Of a stretch of 64,000 nt of DNA, positions 1 to 8,965 are shown piece by piece; position 1 is the stretch's first letter; each line of letters begins with the position of its first letter. The stretch is taken from NCBI GenBank assembly GCA_041674745.1, contig JBAYVD010000002.1:186001-250000 (forward strand), written 5' to 3'. Below the pieces are notes generated by a model that worked only from the letters and a program-made list of their open reading frames with translations, was not told the DNA's origin and did no database searches. The position numbers and the translations under genes were made by a program. This DNA comes from UBA2040 sp041674745. GTDB lineage: Bacteria > Bacteroidota > Bacteroidia > Flavobacteriales_D > Crocinitomicaceae.

Positions 1-1123
1 ATCCTATTTATCACTTCAATATTTCTCAGCGATTGACAAAGGAGCGAAAGCTGGAAATTTTGCCGAAGCGGACAAATTATTGGCTGATTTCAAAGTAGAA
101 CAGCGCAAAGAAGGTTCAAAGGTAATTCCTTCAGAAAGTCATATTAATACCGAAGTTGCTTACAACAAGATGAGCATTTTTAAAAATTCCATGTACCTGT
201 ATTTGCTCTTTGGATTTTTAATGTTGACCCTTTTCATCGTTCGAATTTTCAAAAATCCAAAAGGAAAAATTGAAAAACGCTTTGATATCATCAATAAAAT
301 CACACGCTATTTCATCGCTGGTACGGCAGTATATCATGCGTCCGGATTGGGAATGCGTTGGTACATAACAGGGCACGCTCCTTGGAGCAACGGGTACGAA
401 GCCATGGTTTTCATTGCTTTGGTGACGGTCATTGCAGGATTTTTATTTTCTCGAAAATTGGCCGTTGTTTTAGCGGTAACCGGAATTCTTGCCTTTTTGA
501 TGATTTTCGTTTCTGAGATGAATTTAATGGATCCTGAAATTTCTCCCTTACAACCTGTTTTGAAATCCTATTGGTTGATGATTCACGTTGCTATCATTAC
601 TGGAAGTTACGGATTCTTGGGACTGGGTGCTATTTTATCCTTGTTGAATTTGAGTCTCTATTTATTCCGTAACAAAACCAACGGTACGCGCATTACCTTG
701 AATATAAACGAACTTACCTACGTAGCTGAAATGACTATAACGGTAGGATTATTCATGCTTACCATTGGAACTTTTCTAGGAGGAATTTGGGCCAATGAGT
801 CCTGGGGAAGATATTGGGGATGGGATCCGAAAGAAACATGGGCTTTGGTATCTGTTTTGGTCTACGCTATTATTTTGCATTTCCGATTTATTCCAGCACT
901 CAGTAGCAAATTCACCTTTAATGTTGTTGGTCTCTGGGGTTATTCAGCCATTCTATTCACTTTCTTTGGTGTTAATTTCTATCTTGTCGGACTGCATTCC
1001 TATGCCAACGGAGAGGGATTAGGCCGAATTCCTTTGGGTTTGATTGTAACCGTACTGCTATTTCTTACGTTTACTATTATAGCAGCTTTGCGAAATAAAG
1101 CTTACAAACAATTCAATAAATGA
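1..1123 (+). CDS. ccsA: Cytochrome c biogenesis protein CcsA (C-terminal part, 5' end outside window)
   Basis: The reading frame is open from base 2, with no start codon before the edge, so this is the 3' part (373 codons) of a longer gene. A TTG at base 80 is just an internal Leu codon. The protein has many membrane segments and a WWD haem-handling signature, WGRYWGWDPKETW (about nt 804-842), plus conserved His residues in periplasmic loops. CcsA exports haem and ligates it to apocytochrome c in System II. In Bacteroidota CcsA is commonly the C-terminal half of a fusion with a ResB/CcsB-like N-terminal half, which fits the missing 5' part; that fusion is inferred. Its TGA overlaps the next ATG (ATGA), so it is translationally coupled to the glutathione peroxidase gene. 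Confidence 0.9.
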   Translation, partial: SYLSLQYFSAIDKGAKAGNFAEADKLLADFKVEQRKEGSKVIPSESHINTEVAYNKMSIFKNSMYLYLLFGFLMLTLFIVRIFKNPKGKIEKRFDIINKITRYFIAGTAVYHASGLGMRWYITGHAPWSNGYEAMVFIALVTVIAGFLFSRKLAVVLAVTGILAFLMIFVSEMNLMDPEISPLQPVLKSYWLMIHVAIITGSYGFLGLGAILSLLNLSLYLFRNKTNGTRITLNINELTYVAEMTITVGLFMLTIGTFLGGIWANESWGRYWGWDPKETWALVSVLVYAIILHFRFIPALSSKFTFNVVGLWGYSAILFTFFGVNFYLVGLHSYANGEGLGRIPLGLIVTVLLFLTFTIIAALRNKAYKQFNK

Positions 1124-1581
1124 GATTATACAATTTCTATTTTGAAAACATCGATGGTTCCAATTTTGATGTTGAAAATTTAGCGGGTAAAAAAGTCCTG
1201 ATCGTGAATACGGCCAGTGCTTGTGGATATACTCCACAATTTGGTCAACTACAAGAATTATACGAAAAAACAGACCGTTCGAAATTTGAAATCATTGGAT
1301 TTCCTTCAAATGATTTTGGAGCACAAGATCCTGGTTCAAATAATGAAATTGGTCAGTTTTGTCAAAAAAATTACGGAGTGACATTCCCAATGATGAGCAA
1401 AACACAGGTAAAGGGTGCAAATGCTCATCCTTTGTACGCTTGGATGAAAAGTGAAACAGGGGAGGAACCAAAATGGAACTTTCACAAATACATAATTGAT
1501 AGCAACGGAAATGTACTGCGTTCTTTAGAATCTGGTGTTTCACCTTTAGATCCTGAAATTATGGATTGGATTAATGGATAG
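1120..1581 (+). CDS. Cytosolic glutathione peroxidase family protein (thiol peroxidase)
   Basis: This 153-residue protein has no signal peptide and has the GPx fold. It shows the peroxidatic Cys35 in NTASACGYTPQ, a likely resolving Cys81 in QFCQKNYGVTF, and the WNF motif (Trp119, Asn120). Bacterial Cys-GPx enzymes reduce peroxides with thioredoxin-like donors rather than glutathione. The fourth member of the classical catalytic tetrad, Gln in FPxNQF, is Asp65 here (FPSNDF). The start overlaps the ccsA stop, and bshB1 follows after 6 bases, making a thiol-redox operon. A second, exported paralogue lies at 11504-12049 with the same substitution. Confidence 0.9.
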   Translation: MRLYNFYFENIDGSNFDVENLAGKKVLIVNTASACGYTPQFGQLQELYEKTDRSKFEIIGFPSNDFGAQDPGSNNEIGQFCQKNYGVTFPMMSKTQVKGANAHPLYAWMKSETGEEPKWNFHKYIIDSNGNVLRSLESGVSPLDPEIMDWING

Positions 1582-1587
1582 AATGAT

Positions 1588-2304
1588 ATGAAATTAGATA
1601 TTTTAGCCTTTGGAGCACACCCTGATGATGTAGAACTTTCCGCAAGCGGAACCTTGATGAAACACATTGCAAACGGAGCAAAAGTGGGCATTGTAGATTT
1701 GACTCAAGGTGAATTAGGGTCAAGAGGAACCATAGAAACACGTTATCAAGAAGCTGAAGCGGCCAGTAAGATTATGGGCATTCATGCGCGGGTGAATCTT
1801 AAAATGGCCGATGGCTTTTTTGACATCAATGAAAACAACAAACGACTCATTGTGGAACAAATTCGCCGATTTCAACCCAAAATTGTTTTAGCGAATGCTG
1901 TTTCAGATCGTCATCCTGATCACGGCAGAGGTTCACAATTGGTTTCAGAGGCCTGTTTTCTAGCAGGGCTAGCCAAATATGAAACCTCTTGGGAAGGTGA
2001 ACCGCAAACTAAATTCCGACCTGAAGTTGTCTATCACTATATTCAAGATCGTTTCATTCACCCTGATTTTGCGGTGGATGTAACTGAATTTGTCGATCGT
2101 AAAATAGAATCGATCAGAGCCTATTCTACGCAATTTTACGACCCCAACTCGAACGAACCGAATACACCTATTTCTGGAAAAGAATTTTTCGATTTCATCA
2201 AAGGAAGAATGATGCAATTTGGTCGTGACATTTCTGCTGAATTTGCAGAAGGATTTACGGTTGAAAGAACCATCGGAATCAATAATTTCCTAGATATCAA
2301 ATAG
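1588..2304 (+). CDS. bshB1: Bacillithiol biosynthesis deacetylase BshB1
   Basis: This 238-residue LmbE/PIG-L family zinc deacetylase has an N-terminal AHPDDVE motif (His11, Asp14) and a second metal motif HPDHGRG (His109, His112). In the BshB1 group it removes acetate from N-acetylglucosaminyl-malate to give GlcN-malate, the penultimate step of bacillithiol synthesis. The long N-terminal match to the BshB1 type (GELGSRGT, MADGFF) favours this over other LmbE deacetylases. It sits 6 bases downstream of the glutathione peroxidase in the same operon. Its stop codon directly abuts the stop codon of the convergent glycosyltransferase gene. BshA and BshC are not in the window. Confidence 0.9.
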   Translation: MKLDILAFGAHPDDVELSASGTLMKHIANGAKVGIVDLTQGELGSRGTIETRYQEAEAASKIMGIHARVNLKMADGFFDINENNKRLIVEQIRRFQPKIVLANAVSDRHPDHGRGSQLVSEACFLAGLAKYETSWEGEPQTKFRPEVVYHYIQDRFIHPDFAVDVTEFVDRKIESIRAYSTQFYDPNSNEPNTPISGKEFFDFIKGRMMQFGRDISAEFAEGFTVERTIGINNFLDIK

Positions 2305-3441
2305 TTATTTCCTATTTTCTAGTAATCGATCATACAGTTCGGTATACTGTTCAAGGATGGCTGATTCGCTGAATTTCTGAACGAAATTGCGTCCGTTTTG
2401 ACCTGAATTCAACTGATTCATTGCGGCGTACTGCATTTTTTCTGCTAAGTCAGCTGGATTATTTTTTTCAACGAAATCAACTGGTGCGTTAGAATCCTGT
2501 GCAACAAATCCAACGTGTGTTGAAATCACGTGTAATCCGAAAAACATCGCTTCGGCCAAAACAATTGAAAAGGTTTCCAAATTCGAATTCAAAACAAAAC
2601 AATGGTGCGATTGATAGATCAAAGGCAATTCATCGTGAGAATGTGGACCTAAAAAGTTGATTTTATCGCTAATACCCAGTTCTAAGGCTTTTGCTTGTAA
2701 TTTTTCCGTAGGCTCATCACTCAACAAGGTCAATTGAAAGTCAGCAATGTTCTCATTCTTTAGTAATGCAATAGCATCTAAAATCCCTTCGGCATTTTTC
2801 TTGTCATTCAACGTCGAAATATGCAAAAAATGATAGGTTTCATTGGTCAATGGCTCAATAGACAATTCTTGATTTGACCAAGATTTTGGCAAGATGTTAC
2901 CAATTACATGAATCGACCTGGGAACCAAGGATTTCATCGCATGGCTCAATAAATTCGAAACAGCGGTTACTTCATCCGCTTTCCGAATTAAACGCTTAAT
3001 TCCCCAGCGATTTGGAAAACTCAAGGGTTTTAAATTATCCGCTAAAAAATAGGTTCCGTGTTCGGTATACACCATTGGCAAACCCAGTGAGCTCTGAAAA
3101 TCAAAGAAATGCCACCAATTTGAGAGTCCGATTTGAACGTGTAAAACAGCTAAATTTTTCACTTCACGTTTCACCATTTTAAGAACCGAGAAATGTGCTT
3201 GAATTTTGGTCAGTTTAAAAAAGGAACTGGAGTAGAAACTCTTAATTTCTTCAAAATTCTCGTTGATTTTGGAACGCACAATCTTCGCGCCTTGTTTATC
3301 GTTTTTTTCCAAAGAGACTACCGTTACTTGACAAGTTTGACTCAACAACTCCGCATATTGTCGTACATAATTACCTAAAAAAGGCTGGTTTTCCGTTGGA
3401 TACCAAGAAGTTAAGATTAAAATATGTTTTTTTGAATCCAA
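2305..3441 (-). CDS. GT4-family glycosyltransferase
   Basis: This 378-residue GT-B glycosyltransferase opens with a Rossmann strand and SWYPTENQPFLGNYV, typical of group 1/GT4 enzymes. Its C-terminal donor-binding half contains FLGPHSHDELPLIYQ and NLETFSIVLAEAMFFG, the latter carrying the E-x7-E-type donor motif. The substrate is unknown. It lacks the features of BshA despite lying next to bshB1. No ATG is available: the frame is closed by TAA about 30 bases upstream, and the first internal Met is near residue 87. TTG at 3439-3441 is therefore the likely start. It is convergent with bshB1 with no intervening base. Confidence 0.85.
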   Translation of the reverse strand: MDSKKHILILTSWYPTENQPFLGNYVRQYAELLSQTCQVTVVSLEKNDKQGAKIVRSKINENFEEIKSFYSSSFFKLTKIQAHFSVLKMVKREVKNLAVLHVQIGLSNWWHFFDFQSSLGLPMVYTEHGTYFLADNLKPLSFPNRWGIKRLIRKADEVTAVSNLLSHAMKSLVPRSIHVIGNILPKSWSNQELSIEPLTNETYHFLHISTLNDKKNAEGILDAIALLKNENIADFQLTLLSDEPTEKLQAKALELGISDKINFLGPHSHDELPLIYQSHHCFVLNSNLETFSIVLAEAMFFGLHVISTHVGFVAQDSNAPVDFVEKNNPADLAEKMQYAAMNQLNSGQNGRNFVQKFSESAILEQYTELYDRLLENRK

Positions 3442-3530
3442 ATTTTTATTTTGTGAATTTGAAAACCAAATTTAGTCAAATATTAACAATGAAAAATCAA
3501 TCAAATCGGCAGTGTTGGGATTTTTTCAAT

Positions 3531-3547
3531 ATTAACCAAAAGTTAAT
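3531..3547. repeat. Short perfect inverted repeat in a divergent intergenic region
   Basis: ATTAAC and GTTAAT are separated by 5 bases, in the gap between the divergent glycosyltransferase gene and the small STAS-like gene. It is followed by a short T run on the + strand but lies downstream of no gene. An operator is possible; chance is also likely at this AT content. Confidence 0.25.
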
Positions 3548-3594
3548 TTTTTAAATTGTTCATAATTATTTCACGTCATACAATTGACATTTGT

Positions 3595-3602
3595 TACATT
3601 TG
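3595..3602 (+). promoter_or_regulatory. Candidate -7 promoter element for the STAS-like gene
   Basis: TACATTTG matches the Bacteroidota TAnnTTTG element exactly and lies 22 bases before the ATG at 3625. No well-spaced TTG -33 element is visible. Confidence 0.4.
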
Positions 3603-3624
3603 ATTTCATTCAAATCGCTTGGTT

Positions 3625-4011
3625 ATGGATACGATTAAATCAGAAGTAATTGAGAATCATTTTGCCTCTTTGTATGTAGACGCAGATGGTGTATTGGTTT
3701 CTAAAGTGAAAAAAGATATTTGTACGCTTGAGGAGCTAGATGAAAATTACATTCATTTGAAAACCATAGCGAAAGGAAATCACGTTTGTGGTTTTATGGA
3801 TGGAGCTCAACTTCGTAATTTTGACAAAGACGATGTGGCTTATATGGAGCGTGAATTTCCGAAAATTTACAAAGCGCTAGCTATCACAACCAATTCTAGA
3901 TTGGCCAAAATCAAAGCCTTTTTTGCATTTAGAATTTTACAAACAAAAATTCCTGTTCGAATTTTTTCAAATCCAACGGATGCCAAAGCTTGGTTAAAAG
4001 CCTTTCTTTAA
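3625..4011 (+). CDS. Small STAS/SpoIIAA-like protein of unknown function
   Basis: The protein is 128 residues, soluble, without a signal peptide. I chose ATG 3625 over the in-frame TTG at 3619 because the first two codons add nothing and a -7 element lies just upstream. The pattern is a beta-rich N-terminus, a central segment ending FMDGAQLRN, and a C-terminal IPVRIFSNPTDAKAWLKAF. The final A-x-x-W-L in particular resembles SpoIIAA/STAS-like proteins of Bacteroidota (DUF7793-like). I have only this general resemblance, no recognised active site and no functional context. It is divergent from the GT4 gene and convergent with the persulfide dioxygenase gene. Confidence 0.7.
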   Translation: MDTIKSEVIENHFASLYVDADGVLVSKVKKDICTLEELDENYIHLKTIAKGNHVCGFMDGAQLRNFDKDDVAYMEREFPKIYKALAITTNSRLAKIKAFFAFRILQTKIPVRIFSNPTDAKAWLKAFL

Positions 4012-4025
4012 AATTTCGTGATGGA

Positions 4026-5438
4026 TTAACGCAAAGTACTTGCGCAAACGTTTTCTTCTTTTGGTAAATCCGTAGTGCTAAGCGCTGAAAAACCTCCCAA
4101 AATATTTATTCCATTTTGAATGCCATTTGCTTTCAATATTGAAAGGGCAATTACAGATCGGTAACCACCGGCACAATTCAAATAGAAATCCTCGTTTTCA
4201 GGAAATTCATCCAAGTATTTTTTCAAGTCATCCAAAGGTGTGAAATGTGCACCCACCAAATGCGCCGACAAAAATTCTCCTTCTTTGCGAACATCAAACA
4301 TGGGCAAGGTTTCAGATTTCATTTTTTCAGCAAAATCTGCCGCCGAAATACATTCAATGTCATCCAAATTTCGGATACTTTCGGCCCAAGCAGGAATTCC
4401 ACCTTTCAAATAACCTAGAATATGGTCAAATCCAACTCTCGCCAATCGCGTGATCGCTTCATTCAATCTTTCTTCTTCAACTACCAAAATTATTGGCGTT
4501 TTCACGTCTGCAATAATAGCGCCTACCCAAGGAGCAAATTGACCATCCAATCCGATGGAAATACTTCCCGGAATGTGCGATTTTACGAATTCATCCTGAT
4601 GACGCACATCAAGAATTACCGTTCCTTTTTGGTTGGACACGGCCTCGAATTCGTCAGCAGATAGAGCCATTGATCCTTTTTTGAGAACGTTTTCTATCGA
4701 AGCATAGCCTTCTTTGTTCATTTGAACATTCAACGGGAAATAGGCTGGAGGTGGAGCCAAACCATCCGTCAATTCTTTGACGAATTCCTCTTTGGTCATA
4801 TTGGCGCGCAGAGCATAATTCGTCTGTTTCTGCTCACCCAATTCACCAATGGTTTCTTTGCTCATACTTTTCCCACAAGCGGAACCAGCTCCATGACCTG
4901 GATAAATAGTAACATTATCCGGCAAAGTCATGATTTTGTTGCGCAAGCTATCGAATAATATCCCCGCCAAATCCTCCATCGTTAAATTCGCTGCTTTTTG
5001 TGCCAAATCAGGTCTTCCTACATCGCCCAAAAACAAAGTATCGCCAGAAAACAAAGAATTCAGTTGATTGTCGGCATCCAATAAAAGGTAGCAAGTACTT
5101 TCCATGGTATGACCCGGCGTATGAATCACTTTTATTTTTACATCCCCTAATGGCAATTCTTCACCATCTTTCGCAATTTTAGATGGGAATTGAGTTTCTG
5201 CATTCGGACCAAAAACAATCTGTGCGCCTGTAAGTTCAGATAAAGTAACATGGCCAGAAACAAAATCAGCATGAAAATGTGTTTCCAAAATATATTTGAT
5301 TTTGGCATTTCTCGAATTGGCCAAATCAATGTATTGTTGCACTTCACGTAAAGGATCGATGATGGCAACTTCTCCATTGCTCTCAATGTAATAAGCACCT
5401 TGCGCTAAACAATTCGTATATATTTGTTGAACTTCCAT
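4026..5438 (-). CDS. Persulfide dioxygenase-like MBL-fold protein fused to two rhodanese domains
   Basis: This 470-residue protein has three domains. Residues 1 to about 240 are an ETHE1/glyoxalase II-type metallo-beta-lactamase fold with THFHADF (His54, His56, Asp58), HTPGH (His110), SGDTLF (Asp133), GRPDL and YPGHG. Two rhodanese domains follow (about 260-355 and 365-455). The first has no catalytic Cys (VVEEER at the active-site loop). The second keeps it, Cys422 in NCAGGYRS. The layout resembles CstB-type persulfide dioxygenase/sulfurtransferases, which oxidise low-molecular-weight persulfides to sulfite and thiosulfate. Persulfidated bacillithiol is a plausible substrate given bshB1 2 kb away, but that is inference. 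Confidence 0.88.
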   Translation of the reverse strand: MEVQQIYTNCLAQGAYYIESNGEVAIIDPLREVQQYIDLANSRNAKIKYILETHFHADFVSGHVTLSELTGAQIVFGPNAETQFPSKIAKDGEELPLGDVKIKVIHTPGHTMESTCYLLLDADNQLNSLFSGDTLFLGDVGRPDLAQKAANLTMEDLAGILFDSLRNKIMTLPDNVTIYPGHGAGSACGKSMSKETIGELGEQKQTNYALRANMTKEEFVKELTDGLAPPPAYFPLNVQMNKEGYASIENVLKKGSMALSADEFEAVSNQKGTVILDVRHQDEFVKSHIPGSISIGLDGQFAPWVGAIIADVKTPIILVVEEERLNEAITRLARVGFDHILGYLKGGIPAWAESIRNLDDIECISAADFAEKMKSETLPMFDVRKEGEFLSAHLVGAHFTPLDDLKKYLDEFPENEDFYLNCAGGYRSVIALSILKANGIQNGINILGGFSALSTTDLPKEENVCASTLR

Positions 5439-5457
5439 GTCTGAATTTTATTTAGAA

Positions 5458-5465
5458 CAAATATA
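5458..5465 (-). promoter_or_regulatory. Candidate -7 promoter element for the persulfide dioxygenase gene
   Basis: On the minus strand this reads TATATTTG, an exact TAnnTTTG match, 19 bases before the ATG. It lies just downstream of the terminator of the preceding gene, as expected for an independent unit. Confidence 0.4.
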
Positions 5466-5478
5466 AACAAACCGAAAC

Positions 5479-5509
5479 AAAAAAACGGTTGAAACTCAAT
5501 TCAACCGTT
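5479..5509 (-). terminator. Rho-independent terminator of the VPS10-like gene
   Basis: A perfect 10-bp stem (AACGGTTGAA / TTCAACCGTT) with a 6-base loop is followed on the minus strand by a run of T. It sits 24 bases past the stop of the gene at 5533-8811. Confidence 0.8.
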
Positions 5510-5532
5510 CTTGCATTTATGAAATATTAGGA

Positions 5533-8500
5533 TTACTCTTTTTTCCAATCCTCATTTCCTCCTTGCGTATAAGGAATTGGAATTAAAGCTAATTTATCAG
5601 CAACTGCTTTTAATCGAACTATGCTATCGTCTAATTTTGTTCGCATTGTATTGTATTCATCTGTAACCATGACTAAATTGTCCTTGTGGGTTTGCGTAAC
5701 GCCTGTTGTATTCGAACCCAAAGAATATTCAATCATTCCCAATCGACTGCTAATACTCGGCAACGTTTCCATTTCTAAAGAGGAAACTAAACCGCCGCCC
5801 CAAAGTTCTCTACCACAATTATCCAATTGTGCATTAATCGCTTTTATTTCTTTCAACAAAGTCAAGTCTGCATTGGGATAATTGATAATCGCATGCTCCA
5901 TCAACGCTAATTTGTCATTTGTTTCTTGCAGTAATTTACTGGTTCCGGCTACTTTTCGAGTGAATTGTGCTACTTCATCTCGGAAAGCATTCAACTCCTC
6001 ATTGTTTTCAGCCACCAAGGTTTGATTGTTCAAGGCTTTTACTTTAAAAATAGTCTCGAAAATCAACTGCTCAACGAGTCCATTTTTAATCAAATGAACT
6101 TCTACCGTGTAGTTTCCTTCTGTCACTAAAAAACCCTGTTCTGGCTCATCATAACGCCCTGGACTTCGTTTATTCAATGCAATTGGAGCGGTGCTTTCTT
6201 TTCTTAAATCCCACGAAATTCGTGAAGTGCCTTTCTGTGGACTTGAAATCATTCTACGTATTTCTTTTCCATTCATATCACGAATGATCCAGATCAATTG
6301 TGCTTTGTCCTCCATTTTTTCTTGACGCAAAGCATCAATCGTTGGGTATGAAACTGCTTTTTTATCTTTTTCAAGCACCTTTTCTTTTTCTTGACGAATT
6401 TGCTCCAATGATTTGTATTCATCTTTGATGTAAAGAGTAAAAACAGCGCCAAATTCAGGATTGCTGGCGGCATACAAATCGGCTCCTTGGGAACCTGTTC
6501 CCGTCAAACCCAGTGGGGAAGAAGGAACATACAACAAAGCTGGTTTAACGGGAAACAAATGCGCTTTTTTATCCAAAACTTCTTTTGATAAATCACGAAG
6601 CGGTGCATAATTATCCAACACATAAAATCCGCGTCCAAATGATGCGACAACCAAATCATTTTCCCGTTGTTGGATATCGATGTCATAAATAGCAATTGTT
6701 GGCAAACCTCCCAATTTGTTCCATTTTACACCTCCATCATTTGAGAAATAACAACCAAACTCCGTTCCAACAAATAACAATTTTGGATCTACATGATCTT
6801 GTCGAATCGCATAAGCAGAACCTCTTTCAGGCAAGTCTCCGGCAATAGAAACCCAGCTTTTACCTTTGTCTGTACTCTTCATGACATATGGTTTAAAATC
6901 TCCTGAACGATGGTTGTTGAAAATGGCAAAAACTACATTGTCGTCGTGTACGGATGCATGCAGCATGTTCACGCGTGTATTGGAAGGAACACCCGGAAAT
7001 GCGCTTTGTTTTGACCAAGATTCACCGTCGTTCGTTGACACTTGAATCAATCCATCATCCGTTCCTGCAAAAAGTAATCCTTGTTTCAAAGGTGATTCAT
7101 CCAAGGCAACAACGTTTCCGTAAATGGTGGTGGAGGCATTTTTCATAACTGCATCCATTGACCATACTTGTCCCATTACTTCCAATTTATTTCGATCGAT
7201 TTGTTGTGTTAAATCCGGCGAAATGGTTTTCCAATCATCTCCACGATTGGTAGATTTAAAAACTTGATTGGCAGCAAAATAAAGTGTTTTATTATCGTGT
7301 TGTGAAATGAGTAGTGGTGCATCCCAATTCCAGCGGTACGCTTTTTCTCCTTTTTTCGGCATGGGTTGAATAGGAACTTTCTCTCCAGAGGCGCGATCAT
7401 ATCGAACCAGCCAACCATATTGTGCTTGTGCATAAGCAATGTTTGGATTTTTGGGATCAATCGCTGATTCAAATCCATCTCCGCCATTGGTAATGTACCA
7501 ATCACTGTTTAATATTCCAGCATTGTTGATGGTTCCGGAAGGTCCTCCCATGGAATTATTGTCTTGCGTTCCGCCATAAATATTGTAAAATGGTTTATCA
7601 TTATCCGTCGCGACTTTGTAAAACTGAATTATGGGCAAATTGGCATAATATTTCCAATTTTCAGCATGGTTGAAGGTTTCATACAATCCTCCGTCACAAC
7701 CAACAATCCAATGATTACCATCCGAAGGATCAATCCAAATGCAATGGTTGTCGACGTGTTTTTTGTCTTCACCCGTCATTTTAAAGCTTTTGCCTCCATC
7801 TTCTGTATGATGCAGCCACGTATCCATGGCGAAAACTTTGTTTTTATCGGTTAAATCGCAAATGATTTCTTGATAATAATTTCCAGAAGTATTAAAACCG
7901 GACATTTTCGACCAACTTTCCCCTTTGTTCGTCGATTGAAAGAACCCACCTTTGTCTTCCCTGCCTTCAACGATGGCGTACACATAATTCTCATCGACTG
8001 GAGAAACAGCAATACCAATACGTCCCATCATTCCTTTGGGTAAACCACTTGCGATTTCTCTCCAAGTTTCCCCACCATCCGTCGATTTATAAATGGTTGA
8101 TTCAGGTCCTCCGCCAATGTAAGTCCATTCACGTCGGCGTCTTTGATGCGCGGTAGCATACAATATTTCGGGGTTTTTCGGATCAATTGCTATTTCAGCG
8201 ATACCCGTATTATCAGATACAAACAAAGTTCTTTTCCAATCCTTTCCACCATTGGTAGATTTATAAACACCTCTTTCACCGCCCGTACTCCAAACAGGAC
8301 CGTAGGCAGCAACCCAAACCGTATTTTCATCCTTTGGATGAATAATAATATTCCCAATGTGCTCAGATTTGGTTAAACCCATGTTGGAAAATGATTTTCC
8401 ACCATCCAAAGATTTGTACACTCCATCTCCATACGCAACTGATCGCTGATTGTTGTTTTCACCCGTTCCTACCCAAACCGTGTTGGAGTTGGAAGGAGCT

Positions 8501-8811
8501 AACTCAACACAAGCAATTGAGAAAGAACCGTAATTATCAAAAATAGGAGTAAACGTAGTTCCGTGATTCACAGTTTTCCAAACGCCACCTGAAGCCGCCG
8601 CAACATACCATATATTTTGATTTCCAGGTACTACTGCAATATCGGCAACTCTACCCGAAGTTAATGCGGGTCCAACGTTGCGAAAAGATAGCCCTGCAGT
8701 TTTATCGGACAAAGGAGAAGGGCTCGATTCAGTTGATTGACTTTTAGATTTTTGACTATAGCAAGCTAAAGTAATACCGCATACAATAAGGGTGTAAATT
8801 TTATTTTTCAT
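5533..8811 (-). CDS. Secreted VPS10/sortilin-like beta-propeller protein
   Basis: The 1092-residue protein starts with a Sec signal peptide. A Cys in ITLACYSQ could be a weak lipobox, so lipidation is uncertain. Many Asp-box/BNR repeats of the form KSTDGGKTW, KSTNGGKDW and QSTNKGESW, spread over residues 60-700, predict one or two large propellers of the sortilin/VPS10 or GH74-like type. Residues from about 760 on form an Ig-like segment (RISWDLR, GNYTVEVHL) and a helical tail. These proteins are often annotated as glycosyl hydrolases, but no catalytic residues can be assigned here. There is no T9SS sorting domain. It is divergently transcribed from a shorter relative at 8966-11470 and ends at a clear terminator. 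Confidence 0.85.
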   Translation of the reverse strand: MKNKIYTLIVCGITLACYSQKSKSQSTESSPSPLSDKTAGLSFRNVGPALTSGRVADIAVVPGNQNIWYVAAASGGVWKTVNHGTTFTPIFDNYGSFSIACVELAPSNSNTVWVGTGENNNQRSVAYGDGVYKSLDGGKSFSNMGLTKSEHIGNIIIHPKDENTVWVAAYGPVWSTGGERGVYKSTNGGKDWKRTLFVSDNTGIAEIAIDPKNPEILYATAHQRRRREWTYIGGGPESTIYKSTDGGETWREIASGLPKGMMGRIGIAVSPVDENYVYAIVEGREDKGGFFQSTNKGESWSKMSGFNTSGNYYQEIICDLTDKNKVFAMDTWLHHTEDGGKSFKMTGEDKKHVDNHCIWIDPSDGNHWIVGCDGGLYETFNHAENWKYYANLPIIQFYKVATDNDKPFYNIYGGTQDNNSMGGPSGTINNAGILNSDWYITNGGDGFESAIDPKNPNIAYAQAQYGWLVRYDRASGEKVPIQPMPKKGEKAYRWNWDAPLLISQHDNKTLYFAANQVFKSTNRGDDWKTISPDLTQQIDRNKLEVMGQVWSMDAVMKNASTTIYGNVVALDESPLKQGLLFAGTDDGLIQVSTNDGESWSKQSAFPGVPSNTRVNMLHASVHDDNVVFAIFNNHRSGDFKPYVMKSTDKGKSWVSIAGDLPERGSAYAIRQDHVDPKLLFVGTEFGCYFSNDGGVKWNKLGGLPTIAIYDIDIQQRENDLVVASFGRGFYVLDNYAPLRDLSKEVLDKKAHLFPVKPALLYVPSSPLGLTGTGSQGADLYAASNPEFGAVFTLYIKDEYKSLEQIRQEKEKVLEKDKKAVSYPTIDALRQEKMEDKAQLIWIIRDMNGKEIRRMISSPQKGTSRISWDLRKESTAPIALNKRSPGRYDEPEQGFLVTEGNYTVEVHLIKNGLVEQLIFETIFKVKALNNQTLVAENNEELNAFRDEVAQFTRKVAGTSKLLQETNDKLALMEHAIINYPNADLTLLKEIKAINAQLDNCGRELWGGGLVSSLEMETLPSISSRLGMIEYSLGSNTTGVTQTHKDNLVMVTDEYNTMRTKLDDSIVRLKAVADKLALIPIPYTQGGNEDWKKE

Positions 8812-8828
8812 ATTTCGTTCTGTTGCTT

Positions 8829-8859
8829 TAAAATTAGCATTTTCAGCTCAATAAGCAAA
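8829..8859 (-). promoter_or_regulatory. Candidate promoter of the 1092-residue VPS10-like gene
   Basis: On the minus strand this reads TTTG, 19 bases, then TAATTTTA, close to the Bacteroidota TTTG/TAnnTTTG consensus with one mismatch. It lies 17 bases before the ATG. Confidence 0.4.
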
Positions 8860-8965
8860 TCAAGGTTAAATGGCTTGGAATTTAAACTGGGAAGTTGATT
8901 CGTTTTTTATTGTTGAGAATGTTTTGATTATATTCGTAACACACGAATGGATAAACCTAAAATCT

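Noticed and set aside
2305..3441. Reading the GT4 gene next to bshB1 as bshA
   Set aside because: It is on the opposite strand and its N-terminus is that of a general GT4 enzyme (SWYPTENQPFLGNYV), not the BshA type.
8870..8965. Upstream ATG giving 32 extra residues on the second VPS10-like protein
   Set aside because: The extra residues are not a signal peptide and would bury the clear lipoprotein signal that begins at ATG 8966.
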